Shown: positions 21,604 through 32,541, counted from the stretch's first letter. The stretch: 64,000 bases of DNA from Oceanobacillus timonensis (GCF_900166635.1 NZ_LT800497.1:1-64000); one strand, 5' to 3'. The notes: generated from the sequence alone by a model not told the origin. Program-made: numbers and translations.

Positions 21604-23210
21604 GGCTTTTTCCTCCCTTTATAAATACGTAATAAGTACACTGATTTGGGTAAAATACGAATCTGTGCTTCGGTCAATCCACCAGTTTTCAACAATACAA
21701 ACAAAAACAGGACGGCTCCTAATATGGAAATAAACAGCACATATATAAGCAAGAGCCATCTTATGTCCATCACCAAACCGGAAAAGACAGCTTGCATGAT
21801 TAAAAGATAGACAACCATGACCGCACTTGCAATCGTTAAGCTTTTCCATGATACAGAACGGAATAACAGCATATTTGGCAGCTTCCGATAAAGCTCTATA
21901 ACTACCAGTAATAATAACACGGTAAGACTGACAACGGTTGCGATGCTTGCTCCATGCATGCCATAAAGCGGAATAAGAATCAGATTACTGCATACCTTTA
22001 CGATAAATGAAATGCCGATAAATACAGCCGTGCGCACAATCATCCCTAAACTTTGCAGAATCGAGGCACCAATAATAGAGACAGTAGACATCGCCATCGC
22101 AACGATTAATAATCTTAACGCACTCGTTCCTTGTATATTTTTATAAAGTAATTGATTCACCTCAGGGAATATAATAAATAATCCGATAACAGCCCCGACC
22201 GCAATAAATATGCCAATATGCAGCGCTGTTTGAATATAGTTCATCACTTGTGTTCTTTGTTCTTTTAGCTTCTGATAACTGATAGCCGGTATAATCGCTA
22301 AAGCAATCGATGAACCAATAATGGTTACAACCTGAATCAACGGTTGTCCCCGGTCAAACACACCCTTCATTTCTTTCGCAGCAATTTCTCCTGTCCCCTC
22401 CGCGATTAATGTCGGAACAAATGTGAAGGCATCTGCTAACTGCATTAACAAAAGCGTCATATGATTCATCGCAGCAGCTATTCCGAATAACAGCAACGTT
22501 TTCATATACTTTTTCCATGGGACAACTTCTCCCTGGGAAGGAACTTGTGTGACTGCTTGTGCGTCATTGCGATGCTGATAGTAGTAAAATAACAGAATAG
22601 CAAGCGCACTGAAACTTCCCAACAAGGACGCAAGCACTGCGGTCGTTCCAATCGCATATATTTGAAAAATACCCTGACTGACCAGCCAGGCCCCTGCAAC
22701 AATCGTACCGACACGGATAAACTGTTCACCAATTTGTGAAAGCGCAGTAGGAGCCATTTCATACCTTCCCTGCTGTATGCCGCGAAATAACGCCAGAACA
22801 GGAACGATAAGAAATAATACGGCGGTCAGCTGATATAACCCTGTAAAACGCGCATCACCAGCCAAATGAGCTAATAAAGGCGCCGTAAAATAGATGATTG
22901 CTATAAGCAGGATGTGAAAGCCTCCAAGTATAAGAAGAATTGGACGATAAAATCCTTCCCAAGACAACGTTTTTCCTTTTTCTATTTCCGTTGCTGTTAA
23001 CGAAGAAATGGCGGAGGGAAATCCATACAATGCCAGCATCATCGCAATACCTAACAATGGATAGAGCTGCTGATACATATAAAATCCGATATCTCCAGTT
23101 AAGTTTTGCAAGACAATGCGATAAACAGCACTAAATATTTTACTTATCAAACCGGCGATACTCAGTAATAGCGCACCTTTAATCAGCCGGCTTGTTTCGT
23201 TATCTGACAT
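21600..23210 (-). CDS. spoVB: Stage V sporulation protein B, MOP-family flippase
   Basis: Polytopic membrane protein of about 536 residues with 12-14 hydrophobic helices and the MATE/MOP-like N-terminus KGALLLSIAGLISKIFSAVYRI. SpoVB is thought to flip lipid-linked peptidoglycan precursor for spore cortex synthesis. The start is ATG at 23210, preceded by AAAGGAAA; an upstream ATG-initiated extension of 20 residues is less likely. Overlaps yabN by four bases. Confidence 0.93.
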   Translation of the reverse strand: MSDNETSRLIKGALLLSIAGLISKIFSAVYRIVLQNLTGDIGFYMYQQLYPLLGIAMMLALYGFPSAISSLTATEIEKGKTLSWEGFYRPILLILGGFHILLIAIIYFTAPLLAHLAGDARFTGLYQLTAVLFLIVPVLALFRGIQQGRYEMAPTALSQIGEQFIRVGTIVAGAWLVSQGIFQIYAIGTTAVLASLLGSFSALAILLFYYYQHRNDAQAVTQVPSQGEVVPWKKYMKTLLLFGIAAAMNHMTLLLMQLADAFTFVPTLIAEGTGEIAAKEMKGVFDRGQPLIQVVTIIGSSIALAIIPAISYQKLKEQRTQVMNYIQTALHIGIFIAVGAVIGLFIIFPEVNQLLYKNIQGTSALRLLIVAMAMSTVSIIGASILQSLGMIVRTAVFIGISFIVKVCSNLILIPLYGMHGASIATVVSLTVLLLLVVIELYRKLPNMLLFRSVSWKSLTIASAVMVVYLLIMQAVFSGLVMDIRWLLLIYVLFISILGAVLFLFVLLKTGGLTEAQIRILPKSVYLLRIYKGRKKP

Positions 23211-23314
23211 GACGTATTTTTCCTTTTCCAAATAAATTTCTCTTAAGTATATCATATCAAGGAGAAGCATACGTTATCATTTAGTGCTGTTTGCTTTTCC
23301 TATCGATATATAAT

Positions 23315-23361
23315 AAAAAGAAGCCTATGCTCTAGATTGGAGGTAACCCAGAGAAAGCTTC
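23315..23361 (-). terminator. Probable terminator after spoVT
   Basis: Imperfect stem gaagc...ctct / agag...gcttc (23320-23361), followed on the minus strand by TTTTTATT, 30 bp after the spoVT stop. Confidence 0.55.
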
Positions 23362-23391
23362 TTCTTGCAATCTTATTCTAACATACTGTTC

Positions 23392-23925
23392 CTATTCCAT
23401 TTGTTTTGCCAGGAAAACAGAAGCTGTTTCTGCTGCTTTCTGCTCTACTTTGTTCAACTTATCATCCCCGGAAAAAATCATTACGCAACCAATTGGATCT
23501 CCATTGGCAATAATCGGATGAATCGTATAAGAGTGCAGCTCTTGTTCCTTTCCATCTACAATTTCTACTTGCGTTTTATCTCCTTCGTAAACAGGGGAAC
23601 GTCCTTCAATAATATCTGTAATACGACTGCTGAGCGGCTTATTTAAATATTCTTTTTTGGACTCTCCCGCAATAGCAATGATTTCATCCCTATCTGTAAT
23701 AACGATTGGTGCTTGTAAAGATTGAAATAATGCCTCCGCATATTCTTTCGCAAAATGGCCCAGCTCACTAATTGGTGAATATTTTTTTAAAATGACCTCT
23801 CCTTCTCGATCGACAAAAATTTCGAGGGGATCTCCTTCACGAATCCGTAACGTTCTTCTGATTTCTTTCGGTACCACTACTCTTCCTAAATCGTCGATAC
23901 GACGTACTATTCCAGTTGCTTTCAT
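23392..23925 (-). CDS. spoVT: Stage V sporulation transcription factor SpoVT
   Basis: Forespore regulator of sigma G genes. The 177 residues comprise an AbrB-type swapped-hairpin DNA-binding domain (MKATGIVRRIDDLGRVVVPKEIRRTLRIREGDPLEIF, 1-50) and a C-terminal GAF domain (about 58-177). AGGGAGGAT lies upstream of the ATG. It is the paralogue of AbrB encoded at 45.1 kb in this window. Position between mfd and spoVB is as in B. subtilis. Confidence 0.96.
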   Translation of the reverse strand: MKATGIVRRIDDLGRVVVPKEIRRTLRIREGDPLEIFVDREGEVILKKYSPISELGHFAKEYAEALFQSLQAPIVITDRDEIIAIAGESKKEYLNKPLSSRITDIIEGRSPVYEGDKTQVEIVDGKEQELHSYTIHPIIANGDPIGCVMIFSGDDKLNKVEQKAAETASVFLAKQME

Positions 23926-24447
23926 CTAAGTATCCTCCCTTTCTAAGTGACGATTCCGACTTACATAGACAACTTTTCATCACCGATTGTTGTTATAGTA
24001 TGAATCAACCAGAAATAACTATACATGCCAAATGAAATTTTTGTAATTTTATTGGGGGACGAGTCTTTATTTGCCTTTAAAGAAAACCATTACATTTCTA
24101 CTTGGTACCTAAACATTACTCCTGTGCGAATTCTTCTTCATCAAATTTTACGCTTTCTTCCTGTCTCAACTATTGCACTAAGAATAAGTATACAAACCTT
24201 GCTGTTCCAAGATAAACACGACCGCTATTATCATGCTTGCTTTCCGTTAAATCATCCTTTTATTTTTTGAACAGGATAGGCTGTATAGCAACCGCTCCGG
24301 CCAAACACTACGTTTTCCGCCACAGCGGTCGCCTTACACCTTACCTTCTCATCTTTATCAACAGCTTTATGGAAGAAACAATCAACCCCTGTTCCGATGG
24401 AAAGGAAGTTACTTTTTAAAAGGGGGAAAGTCGAGTTCATACATTAA
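23926..24447. other. mfd-spoVT intergenic region
   Basis: About 520 bp with no gene I can support. Two overlapping short frames on opposite strands (24237-24440) lack ribosome-binding sites. A sigma G-type spoVT promoter is expected here from family knowledge, but I did not find one with confidence. Confidence 0.5.
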
Positions 24448-24482
24448 AAAAGCTGCTCTCTTACAGAAAGAAAGCAGCTTTT
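24448..24482 (-). terminator. Terminator after mfd
   Basis: Inverted repeat aaaagctgct / agcagctttt with a 15-base loop that can pair further, followed by T residues on the minus strand, 18 bp after the mfd stop. Confidence 0.8.
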
Positions 24483-24499
24483 CACTGGTTCAGCCCTAT

Positions 24500-27400
24500 T
24501 TAGCGATTGACATCATTTAATTTTTTTATAAATTCTATCACGAGATCATGACGTTTATAAGCTTTGTCATTACGCCATTTAAGACCTGCTTTTAAATTTT
24601 GATTTTCTGTTCCCAAGCTGATTTGACGGTCAAATTGATTCGCCACTTCAAATAACTTAGACCCATCTATTTCCTGGCTTCTCGCTTCATCAACCAGCAT
24701 TGTTATTTTTTTCGGCGCTTCCGTAATGGATTGGACACGTTGTTTTTTAGCATGCATTCGCATAATACTTACTGTGAATAAATTTTCTACTTCTGCAGGA
24801 TAATCTCCAAAACGGTCAATTAATTCATCTCTCAGATCCTGGACTGCTTCCGGACTATCGAGGTTTTGGAATTGTTTATACATTTCAATTTTCTGTTTCT
24901 CATCATCCAGGTACTCATCCGGAATATACGCATCGATTTTCAATGAAATCTCTGGTTCAAACGGCTGGATATCTTCCACGTCTTTTCCTTCTTTACGTGC
25001 ATCAATGGCATCTTTCAGCATTTGAGAGTACATATCAAAGCCGACGGAATCGATAAAGCCATGCTGCTGTGCTCCGAGCAGATTTCCGGTACCGCGAATA
25101 GATAAGTCACGCATTGCAATCTTAAATCCGGAACCAAGTTCGGTAAAGTCTTTAATGGCCTGCAGCCTTTTCTCAGCAACCTCTGTTAACACTTTATCAC
25201 GCTGATAGGTGAAATAAGCATAGGCGACCCGGTTCGAACGTCCGACACGTCCTCTTAACTGGTAAAGCTGACTGAGCCCCATATGGTCTGCATGATTGAC
25301 AATTAAAGTATTGACATTCGGAATGTCCACACCTGTCTCAATAATGGTCGTACTGACTAAGATGTCAAATTCTCCTTCTATAAACCCGAAAATAACATTC
25401 TCTAATTCTGATTCATTCATTTGCCCATGTGCGATACCAACTCTTGCATTTGGCACCAGCATACCAATATCGCGGGCTGTTTTTTCTATACTTTCCACCC
25501 GGTTATGCAAGAAGAAAACCTGTCCGCCTCTGGACATTTCCCGATCAATGGCTTCCCGGATGAAGGACGGATTATATTCCATCACGTATGTTTGAATAGG
25601 AAATCTGTTTTCCGGCGGCGTTTCAATAACAGATAAATCCCTGACACCGAGCATGGACATATGTAATGTCCTCGGTATAGGGGTTGCTGTTAACGTTAAT
25701 ACATCCACATTGGTTTTTAACTGTTTAATTTTTTCCTTGTGCTTCACACCAAAACGTTGTTCTTCATCGACAACGAGCAAACCTAAATCCTTATACTTCA
25801 CATCTTTTGATAACAGACGGTGCGTTCCTACGACAATATCCATGTTTCCATCTTCCAGGCCTTTTACCGTTTCATTGGATTGTTTACGTGTGCGGAAACG
25901 ACTTAATAACCCAATATTTACCGGATAATCCTGGAATCTTTCCCGGATGGTCTCATAATGCTGTTGTGCCAGAATCGTCGTCGGTACCAGAATAGCGACC
26001 TGTTTTCCATCAGCCACTGCTTTAAAAGCAGCACGAATAGCTACCTCTGTTTTCCCGTAACCTACATCTCCGCAGAGCAAGCGGTCCATTGGTTTTACTT
26101 TTTCCATATCCTCTTTAATTTCTGCGATACAACGTAACTGATCTTCTGTTTCCTGATAAGCGAAAGAAGCTTCGAAATCACGCTGTAATTCTGAATCCGG
26201 AGAAAAAGCATATCCTTGCCGGGCTTCGCGCTCTGAATACAACTTGATTAAATCATCTGCAATATCCTCCACAGAACGCTGGACTTTTCGCTTCACTTTT
26301 GTCCATTCCGAACCGCCTAATTTATATAATTTGGGCTCTTTTCCTTCTGAGCCGACAAATTTTTGAACTAAGTCGATTTGATCAATCGGTACAAACAGTT
26401 TATCGTCCCCGGAATATTGAATCAGCATATAATCCTTATGCAGCTTATTCACCTCTAGGGTTTCAATCCCGATATACTTCCCGACACCGTGGTTCGCATG
26501 GACGACATAGTCGCCGACTTTCAGTTCTTGATAACTTTTAATCCGTTCGGCATTTGTAATTTTAGGCTGCTTTCTCGGACGCTTTATTCGCTGCTTAAAT
26601 AATTCATTTTCCGTAATGATCGCCAGTTTGTGCATCGGAAACTCAATACCGGAATGCAAATTACCAACAATGATAGTCGGCTTTTGGACAGGCAGCGTTA
26701 ATTGTTTTTCTACCTGCGTTTCGATATCGTAATCTTCTAAAATAGAATGTACTTTCTCTGCACGCTGTTCATTGGGCGTTAGAATAACAACAGAAAAATC
26801 GCCCTTTTCCCATCGTTTCAACTCATTTTTAAATAAAGGCATCTGTCCATGGAATTCCTGCATGGATCTTGTCGATAGATTAATAACATTTTGCGGAGTG
26901 GTATTTGGGATATGCCGCATAAACACAGACATATAGACACGTGGATGCGAAATACCCTCTATCAGCATATTCCATCCGAAAGAAAACTGGCTGTCACGGA
27001 CCATTTTATTACCTTCCAGCAGTCCCGTGTACCATTCTAGTTCTTCGTGATCCAAGTTGGTTGCTGTTTCATGAATACGGCTCATTTCATCAAAAAAGAT
27101 AACGCCATTTCCCGGCAAATAGTCTAATAAACTAGCTGGTTCATCGTATAAGTAGCCAATATATTTATACATACCCGGGAACCGGTTGAATTGTTTAAAT
27201 TGTTCAATATCCTCTCCGACTATCTCCGTAAGTTCTTCCTTATCAGCAGCATTGTTCATTTTTTTCAATGTATCAGAAAGTGCATCTTCAACCCGCTCTG
27301 CTACTTTCACCATTTCCTGTTTATCAATCAGTAATTCCGTTGCAGGGTTGATTGTTGCCTCTTCTAATTTATCCAGAGAGCGCTGAGATGCCGCATCAAA

Positions 27401-28018
27401 ATAACGGATAGAATCTACCTCTTCATCAAATAACTCAATTCTGATTGGATTCTGCTCCGTAATAGGATAGATATCAATAATTCCGCCACGCTGGCTGAAC
27501 TCTCCGGGAGCTGAAACCATTGAGGCGCTTTCATATCCCATTTCTACCAAGGAACGCAAGTAAGCCTCCACCTCAATGTCCTTGCCAACTTGAAATAGAA
27601 GCTGATATTTATTCCAATATGCTTTTGGCGGCAATATTCTTTTTAATGCCGCAACAGGTGCTATTAATATTCCTTTATCTCTCTCCGTCCAAGCCGTTAA
27701 TGCATCAATCCGCTGAGCACGCAGTTCCGGACTGGCGACAGCCATTTCAGAAGCGATTAACTCGTTGACAGGATAAAGATACACACCTTCCCCATTTGTC
27801 AGCTCTGCCAAATCATCATAGAGCTGCTGTGCTTGAGCCAGTTGATGTGTCACAATTAATAAAGGACGATTCATGGATTGATGGACGGTGGACAGGAGCA
27901 GGCTTCTGGCAGAACCGCTCAAGCCGGCAACCATCTGCTCTTTCATTCCTGCAAGCAATCCATCCATGATCGACTGAATGTCTTCCTGTGATTTTAAATA
28001 ATTATGAATTGCTTTCAT
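24500..28018 (-). CDS. mfd: Transcription-repair coupling factor Mfd
   Basis: ATP-driven translocase that removes stalled RNA polymerase and recruits UvrA. The 1172 residues hold the UvrB-like N-terminal module, the CarD-like RNA-polymerase-interaction domain (about 490-565, KVGDYVVHANHGVGKYIGIE), a superfamily 2 helicase core with GDVGYGKTE near 650 and VVDEEQRFG, and the C-terminal TRCF domain. Full length for the family. A CDS-dense context with fin and pth upstream is conserved in Bacillus. Confidence 0.97.
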   Translation of the reverse strand: MKAIHNYLKSQEDIQSIMDGLLAGMKEQMVAGLSGSARSLLLSTVHQSMNRPLLIVTHQLAQAQQLYDDLAELTNGEGVYLYPVNELIASEMAVASPELRAQRIDALTAWTERDKGILIAPVAALKRILPPKAYWNKYQLLFQVGKDIEVEAYLRSLVEMGYESASMVSAPGEFSQRGGIIDIYPITEQNPIRIELFDEEVDSIRYFDAASQRSLDKLEEATINPATELLIDKQEMVKVAERVEDALSDTLKKMNNAADKEELTEIVGEDIEQFKQFNRFPGMYKYIGYLYDEPASLLDYLPGNGVIFFDEMSRIHETATNLDHEELEWYTGLLEGNKMVRDSQFSFGWNMLIEGISHPRVYMSVFMRHIPNTTPQNVINLSTRSMQEFHGQMPLFKNELKRWEKGDFSVVILTPNEQRAEKVHSILEDYDIETQVEKQLTLPVQKPTIIVGNLHSGIEFPMHKLAIITENELFKQRIKRPRKQPKITNAERIKSYQELKVGDYVVHANHGVGKYIGIETLEVNKLHKDYMLIQYSGDDKLFVPIDQIDLVQKFVGSEGKEPKLYKLGGSEWTKVKRKVQRSVEDIADDLIKLYSEREARQGYAFSPDSELQRDFEASFAYQETEDQLRCIAEIKEDMEKVKPMDRLLCGDVGYGKTEVAIRAAFKAVADGKQVAILVPTTILAQQHYETIRERFQDYPVNIGLLSRFRTRKQSNETVKGLEDGNMDIVVGTHRLLSKDVKYKDLGLLVVDEEQRFGVKHKEKIKQLKTNVDVLTLTATPIPRTLHMSMLGVRDLSVIETPPENRFPIQTYVMEYNPSFIREAIDREMSRGGQVFFLHNRVESIEKTARDIGMLVPNARVGIAHGQMNESELENVIFGFIEGEFDILVSTTIIETGVDIPNVNTLIVNHADHMGLSQLYQLRGRVGRSNRVAYAYFTYQRDKVLTEVAEKRLQAIKDFTELGSGFKIAMRDLSIRGTGNLLGAQQHGFIDSVGFDMYSQMLKDAIDARKEGKDVEDIQPFEPEISLKIDAYIPDEYLDDEKQKIEMYKQFQNLDSPEAVQDLRDELIDRFGDYPAEVENLFTVSIMRMHAKKQRVQSITEAPKKITMLVDEARSQEIDGSKLFEVANQFDRQISLGTENQNLKAGLKWRNDKAYKRHDLVIEFIKKLNDVNR

Positions 28019-28114
28019 TCGTATTCCCCTCTAAATTAATAAAGTATTTTTCAAAATGCTATATATCCTATTATATCTATCTGGAAAATGATTATCCGTT
28101 TAAAACCTTTTCAC

Positions 28115-28345
28115 CTATTGTAAGAAATAGTCGAGTTCATGATAATCAGGATGTGCGTCAAGTGCCTGCTGGCAATATTCACAAATAACTTCCAAGCGGA
28201 ATGATCCGTCTTTTTCAGACGTCAGCATTTCTGCCATATCCTGTTCTTTCAAAAGATCAAAAAAGCGCATGGACACATCCATTTCTGTATCGTGCAACAC
28301 GCCCAAGTCATTCCCGCAATGCCGGCAACCATAGTAAATAACCAT
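28115..28345 (-). CDS. fin: Anti-sigma-F factor Fin
   Basis: A 76-residue zinc-ribbon-like protein with two CxxC pairs (CRHCG near the start, CEYCQ near residue 56). In B. subtilis Fin (YabK) is made under sigma F, binds sigma F and helps the switch to sigma G. The start is the ATG at 28345, six bases from GGGGTG, rather than the ATG three codons upstream, which would abut the ribosome-binding site. Placed between pth and mfd as in B. subtilis. Confidence 0.88.
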   Translation of the reverse strand: MVIYYGCRHCGNDLGVLHDTEMDVSMRFFDLLKEQDMAEMLTSEKDGSFRLEVICEYCQQALDAHPDYHELDYFLQ

Positions 28346-28495
28346 CTCATTCACCCCGATTTAAGATACAAAGATTTAAAGCACAGTTTCTTTTCTTCAT
28401 CATAAAAGAGAATATCTGCACCTTTTCTTAGTTTTAACCGGGCTTGATAAGAATATACCTTCCTTCTATTTTGTGTTTAAGTAGAAAGATATGTT

Positions 28496-29059
28496 TTATT
28501 GATTAAAATCATTCATCACTTCAATAAATGGTTTTCCTTCTGCCCATGATTCTATAGCATCCGCTGCATCTTGAATACTTTTTTCAACAGCCTCTTTTTC
28601 CTCTTTTGGAAACTTCCCTAATACATAATCTATGACAGGGGTTGCGTTTACCGGGCGTCCCACACCTAAACGGACACGCTTAAATTCTTTTGTACCTAAA
28701 TGTTGAATCGTCGAACGAACACCATTGTGACCGCCATGGCCGCCTTTTTGCCGTAACCTGATTTTTCCGGTTGGCAAATCCAAGTCATCATAAATAACGA
28801 CCACATCGTCCGTGTCTATATGATAATAATCCATCAATGGACGAATGGATTCCCCTGATAAATTCATATAGGTTTGCGGTTGTAATAACACAATCTTTTC
28901 TCCATTGAAATGTTCGATGGCATAATCCCCATGAAATTTGGAATTGTTTAATTTCCAGCCATGTCGTTCCAATAATGCATCAATGGTGGAGAAGCCAATA
29001 TTATGACGCGTCTTTTTATATTTTCTACCAGGGTTTCCCAGTCCCACAATTAACTTCAT
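28496..29059 (-). CDS. pth: Peptidyl-tRNA hydrolase
   Basis: Releases tRNA from prematurely dropped peptidyl-tRNA. About 187 residues with [22 protein letters not shown] (catalytic His19 in TRHN), [23 protein letters not shown] and the RVRLGVGRP loop. The start is ATG at 29059, seven bases from GAGGG; the open frame upstream runs into the repeat at 29159 and is not coding. It follows ctc as in B. subtilis. Confidence 0.96.
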   Translation of the reverse strand: MKLIVGLGNPGRKYKKTRHNIGFSTIDALLERHGWKLNNSKFHGDYAIEHFNGEKIVLLQPQTYMNLSGESIRPLMDYYHIDTDDVVVIYDDLDLPTGKIRLRQKGGHGGHNGVRSTIQHLGTKEFKRVRLGVGRPVNATPVIDYVLGKFPKEEKEAVEKSIQDAADAIESWAEGKPFIEVMNDFNQ

Positions 29060-29158
29060 TATCATACCCTCACTTTTCCAAACCACATTTTTCCAAACAC
29101 AACAACCCTTCTTTGCGCACACCTATACAATGTACGTAAAGAAGGGAGGTATTAGAGG

Positions 29159-29264
29159 GTGTCCAAAAAAGTCCCATTACCCGGACGCACCTGGAAATGC
29201 TTCTGCTCGAATCACCCAGATCTTCAAATCTTTGCTGTGCCGGTGTTGTCCTTTTTTGAACACA
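29159..29264. repeat. Short inverted-repeat element between ctc and pth
   Basis: About 106 bp bounded by gtgtccaaaaaagtcc (29159-29174) and gtccttttttgaacac (29249-29264), inverted copies that differ at about two positions. The ends resemble those of the 338-bp element at 42.2 kb. No coding frame. It occupies most of the ctc-pth spacer. Confidence 0.6.
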
Positions 29265-29291
29265 CACTATTACTTCTTGTTCATTTAATCA

Positions 29292-29924
29292 TTAGGATTC
29301 CTCTGAATCAGATTTTTCCTTGATAACTTCCGGTTCTCCACTTTCATCTTCTCCAGTATCTAAATCTTCTTCAGTAGTTGGAGGAACAACGGAAGCAATG
29401 GTTGTGTCCGGTTCAGCCAGGAATTCAAAGTTTCCGGTTACGTTCAAATCAGAAATAGATAAGCTGTCGTTTACATCGAGGTCAGAAACATCTACCACGA
29501 TTTCTTCAGGAATATCTTTCGGTTTTGCACGTATCAGAATTTCATAAAATGGCTGCTGCAGTACGCCGCCTTCTTTTTCGCCTTTTGATTCACCTTCCAG
29601 GCGAACAGAAACGTCGACGTCCATTTCTTCAGCCATATTGACGATATAGAAATCAGCATGAAGCACGTCATCTTTTAGCGGATCTATTTGATAGTCGTGA
29701 AGCATCACATCTACTGCGTTACCACCTTCGACTTGCAATGAAATGATGGCGTTTCTGCCTTCATCCCGTACTGTTTTCACTAAATCTACACTATCCACAG
29801 AAATGGTCTTGGATTCTTTATCTTTCCCATAAACAACTGCTGGGATTCTACCACTTTTTCTGATTTCACTTGTTACTGATTTTGTAAGATCTTCTCTTTT
29901 TTGTGCGTTCAATTTTACTGCCAT
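29292..29924 (-). CDS. ctc: Ribosomal protein bL25, Ctc/TL5 form
   Basis: 5S-rRNA-binding ribosomal protein; the long form with an added C-terminal beta domain (about 100-190). 210 residues, MAVKLNAQKREDLTKSVTSEIRKSGRIPAVVYGK at the N-terminus, and an acidic tail (EDLDTGEDESGEPEV). In B. subtilis Ctc is a sigma B general-stress protein. The start is ATG at 29924, eight bases from GGAGG; the GTG three codons upstream is too close to the ribosome-binding site. Confidence 0.95.
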   Translation of the reverse strand: MAVKLNAQKREDLTKSVTSEIRKSGRIPAVVYGKDKESKTISVDSVDLVKTVRDEGRNAIISLQVEGGNAVDVMLHDYQIDPLKDDVLHADFYIVNMAEEMDVDVSVRLEGESKGEKEGGVLQQPFYEILIRAKPKDIPEEIVVDVSDLDVNDSLSISDLNVTGNFEFLAEPDTTIASVVPPTTEEDLDTGEDESGEPEVIKEKSDSEES

Positions 29925-30110
29925 TCGTATCACCCTCCAAGTTGATTAAAAAATATGATAAAACATCGTCATTTATTGTGATGTATTACATGTCTCTCAA
30001 TAAAATAAACGGTCAATATAATACTTACCCTAAAATGGAACAAGTTAAACCTTTAAATTTAAAAAAACGGAAAGCACCCTTAAAGAAAGGCTAAAAATTA
30101 TTTTTATATA

Positions 30111-31064
30111 TTAATCAAACAAAATACTTACAGATTGCATTTCGTGAACACGGATAATAGCTTCTCCAATCAGGGAAGCAATGGATAATTCCGTAACCTT
30201 TCCAATTCTTTTTTCTTCCGGTAAAGGAATCGTATCTGCAACAACAAGTTCTTTAATTTTTGAATTATCGATACGCTCCATCGCCGGACCAGATAGAACT
30301 GGGTGTGTACAACAAGCATATACTTCTTTGGCGCCACTTTCAATTAATGCGTTTGCTGCTAATGTAATGGTACCTGCCGTATCGATTAAATCATCAATTA
30401 GAATGGCTGTCTTGCCTTCAATATTACCAATGATATTCATTACCTCTGAAACATTTGGTCTCGGACGGCGTTTGTCAATAATACCAATCGGTGCTTTTAA
30501 ACGGTCGGCTAATTTCCTTGCCCGGACAACACCACCGTGGTCAGGGGAAACAACAATCACATCGTCTAAATTCTTTTCCTCAAAATAATCAGCCAAAATA
30601 GGCACACCTTGTAAGTGATCAATTGGAATATCGAAGAAACCTTGAATTTGCGGAGCGTGCAAATCAAGTGTAATCATCCGGTTTGCTCCTGCTTTTTCAA
30701 ATAAATCTGCTACTAATTTTGCTGTAATTGGTTCACGCGCTCTTGCTTTACGATCCTGGCGTGCATACCCGTAGTAAGGCATCACAATGTTAATGGATTT
30801 GGCAGAAGCCCGCTTCAACGCATCAACCATAATAAGCAATTCCATAATATGCTGATTAACCGGGGAAGATGTAGATTGAATAACATACACATCAGATCCC
30901 CGTACGCTTTCATCTATATTAATTTGAATTTCTCCGTCACTAAATTGTGTTACGGTACATTTCCCTAATTCCGTCCCGATTTGAGCTGCTATTTTTTCTG
31001 CTAATGCTGGATTTGAGTTTAATGAAAAAACTTTCAGCGACGCGTCCTTATAGTTGGATGACAT
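30111..31064 (-). CDS. prs: Ribose-phosphate pyrophosphokinase
   Basis: Makes PRPP from ribose 5-phosphate and ATP for nucleotide, His and Trp synthesis. About 317 residues with the catalytic flexible loop [20 protein letters not shown] and the PRPP-binding motif [14 protein letters not shown]. The start is ATG at 31064 with GGAGG eight bases upstream. It follows glmU after 29 bp, the conserved glmU-prs pair. Confidence 0.97.
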   Translation of the reverse strand: MSSNYKDASLKVFSLNSNPALAEKIAAQIGTELGKCTVTQFSDGEIQINIDESVRGSDVYVIQSTSSPVNQHIMELLIMVDALKRASAKSINIVMPYYGYARQDRKARAREPITAKLVADLFEKAGANRMITLDLHAPQIQGFFDIPIDHLQGVPILADYFEEKNLDDVIVVSPDHGGVVRARKLADRLKAPIGIIDKRRPRPNVSEVMNIIGNIEGKTAILIDDLIDTAGTITLAANALIESGAKEVYACCTHPVLSGPAMERIDNSKIKELVVADTIPLPEEKRIGKVTELSIASLIGEAIIRVHEMQSVSILFD

Positions 31065-31093
31065 TCCTCTAACCTCCATGAATTTGTTGTAAT

Positions 31094-32461
31094 CTATTTT
31101 TTAAACTTCTTTGCATATCCTTCTTTATTTGACTGCTTGGATCTCGCAATGGACAATGCATCATCCGGCACATCGTTTGTAATCGTTGATCCGGCTGCCA
31201 CATATGCCCCTTTGCCCACTGTAACCGGCGCAATTAAATTGGAGTTACATCCAATAAATGAATCATCTTCAATGGTTGTCAGGAATTTATTTTTCCCGTC
31301 ATAGTTTACTGTAATTGTACCACAACCAACATTTACACGCTCTCCTACACTGGCATCTCCAACATAGCTAAGATGTGAAACTTTACTGTTATCACCCAGT
31401 TCTGTTTTCTTCAACTCAACAAAGTTACCGATTTTCGTATCATTTCCTACATTTGAGGCAGGACGAATATGTGCGTACGGTCCAATCTTTACTCGGTTAC
31501 CAATGCGGCTGTCCAGAGCGACACTAAACCGAATCGATGCATCTTCTCCGACTTCACAATCTGTGATTTCTGTATGCGGGCCAATTTCTGATCCAGTAGC
31601 TATAGACGTCTCCCCTTTTAAGACGGTCCCCGGATAAAGGTTTACATCTGCAGCAATTTTTACATCAGGTCCGATATACGTGTGATCCGGATCTTCAATG
31701 GTTACACCGTTGCGCATATGTAGCTCATTAATACGTTTTTTCATAATTTTTTCTGCTTCACTTAAAGCCACACGATCATTAATTCCGATTGTTTCATTAA
31801 ATTCAGGTGCTACATAAGCACTGATACGCTCTTCTTGATCCGCTAATATTTTGATGACATCAGGCAAGTAATACTCTCCTTGTGCATTGTCATTGGAAAC
31901 GGATTTTAAAGCTTTAAATAGCGCTTTATTGTCAAAACAATAGGTTCCTGTATTTATTTCTTTTACATCTAATTCTGCTTCATTGGCGTCTTTATGTTCA
32001 ACAATTTTTTCAACTTCTCCTGCATTATCTCGTATAACCCGGCCATACCCGGATGGATTATCTGCAAGAGCTGTCAATACACTTGCTTTAGCACCTGTTT
32101 GTTCATGGTGTTCAAACAACTTCTGGAATGTTTCTGCTCGAATCAAAGGGGTGTCCCCACAAGCTACAATTGTTACACCTTCTTTATCCTGCAACAATTC
32201 CCCGGCCTGCATCACAGCATGTCCTGTCCCCAGCTGTTCTTCCTGTACAACAAAATCACTGGTTTCTCCAAGCTGCGCTCTTACTTGCTCTGCTCCAAAT
32301 CCGACAATGGTAACTAATTGATCCAGTTGCGTCTCTTGCAATTGATCCGCAACATGCTGTACCATCGGTTTGCCAACTACAGGATGAAGTACTTTGTATA
32401 ATTTTGATTTCATCCTTGTTCCTTGTCCTGCTGCTAAAATAACAGCAAATCGATTCGCCAT
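31094..32461 (-). CDS. glmU: Bifunctional GlcNAc-1-P uridyltransferase / GlcN-1-P acetyltransferase
   Basis: Makes UDP-GlcNAc, precursor of peptidoglycan. The 455-residue protein has an N-terminal nucleotidyltransferase domain ([13 protein letters not shown] at 10-22, YGRVIRD) and a C-terminal left-handed beta-helix of hexapeptide repeats (about 255-440) carrying the acetyltransferase site. GGAGG lies eight bases before the ATG. A terminator-like hairpin sits in its leader (see 32508-32541). Confidence 0.97.
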   Translation of the reverse strand: MANRFAVILAAGQGTRMKSKLYKVLHPVVGKPMVQHVADQLQETQLDQLVTIVGFGAEQVRAQLGETSDFVVQEEQLGTGHAVMQAGELLQDKEGVTIVACGDTPLIRAETFQKLFEHHEQTGAKASVLTALADNPSGYGRVIRDNAGEVEKIVEHKDANEAELDVKEINTGTYCFDNKALFKALKSVSNDNAQGEYYLPDVIKILADQEERISAYVAPEFNETIGINDRVALSEAEKIMKKRINELHMRNGVTIEDPDHTYIGPDVKIAADVNLYPGTVLKGETSIATGSEIGPHTEITDCEVGEDASIRFSVALDSRIGNRVKIGPYAHIRPASNVGNDTKIGNFVELKKTELGDNSKVSHLSYVGDASVGERVNVGCGTITVNYDGKNKFLTTIEDDSFIGCNSNLIAPVTVGKGAYVAAGSTITNDVPDDALSIARSKQSNKEGYAKKFKK

Positions 32462-32507
32462 TAGGAAACCTCCATCATCTCTAAATATCCATTTAAAAAT
32501 ATATCGT

Positions 32508-32541
32508 AAAAAAACCTTTATTTCAATTAAATGAAAGGTTT
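32508..32541 (-). terminator. Terminator-like hairpin in the glmU leader
   Basis: On the minus strand AAACCTTT / AAAGGTTT (plus an inner ATTT/AAAT) ends in a run of seven Ts, 47 bp before the glmU ATG. A weak -10-like TATGAT (32561-32566) lies just upstream, so this could be an attenuator or only a last readthrough block. Confidence 0.45.

Noticed and set aside
24237..24440. Two overlapping 60-codon frames in the mfd-spoVT gap
   Set aside because: No Shine-Dalgarno for either; one frame on each strand suggests chance.
29106..29146. Hairpin acccttcttt...aaagaagggt as a ctc terminator
   Set aside because: There is a stem but no T run in either direction, so it is not supported as a terminator.
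29060..29267. N-terminal extension of Pth and a 65-codon frame in the ctc-pth gap
   Set aside because: Both run through the inverted-repeat element; the ATG at 29059 has the proper ribosome-binding site.
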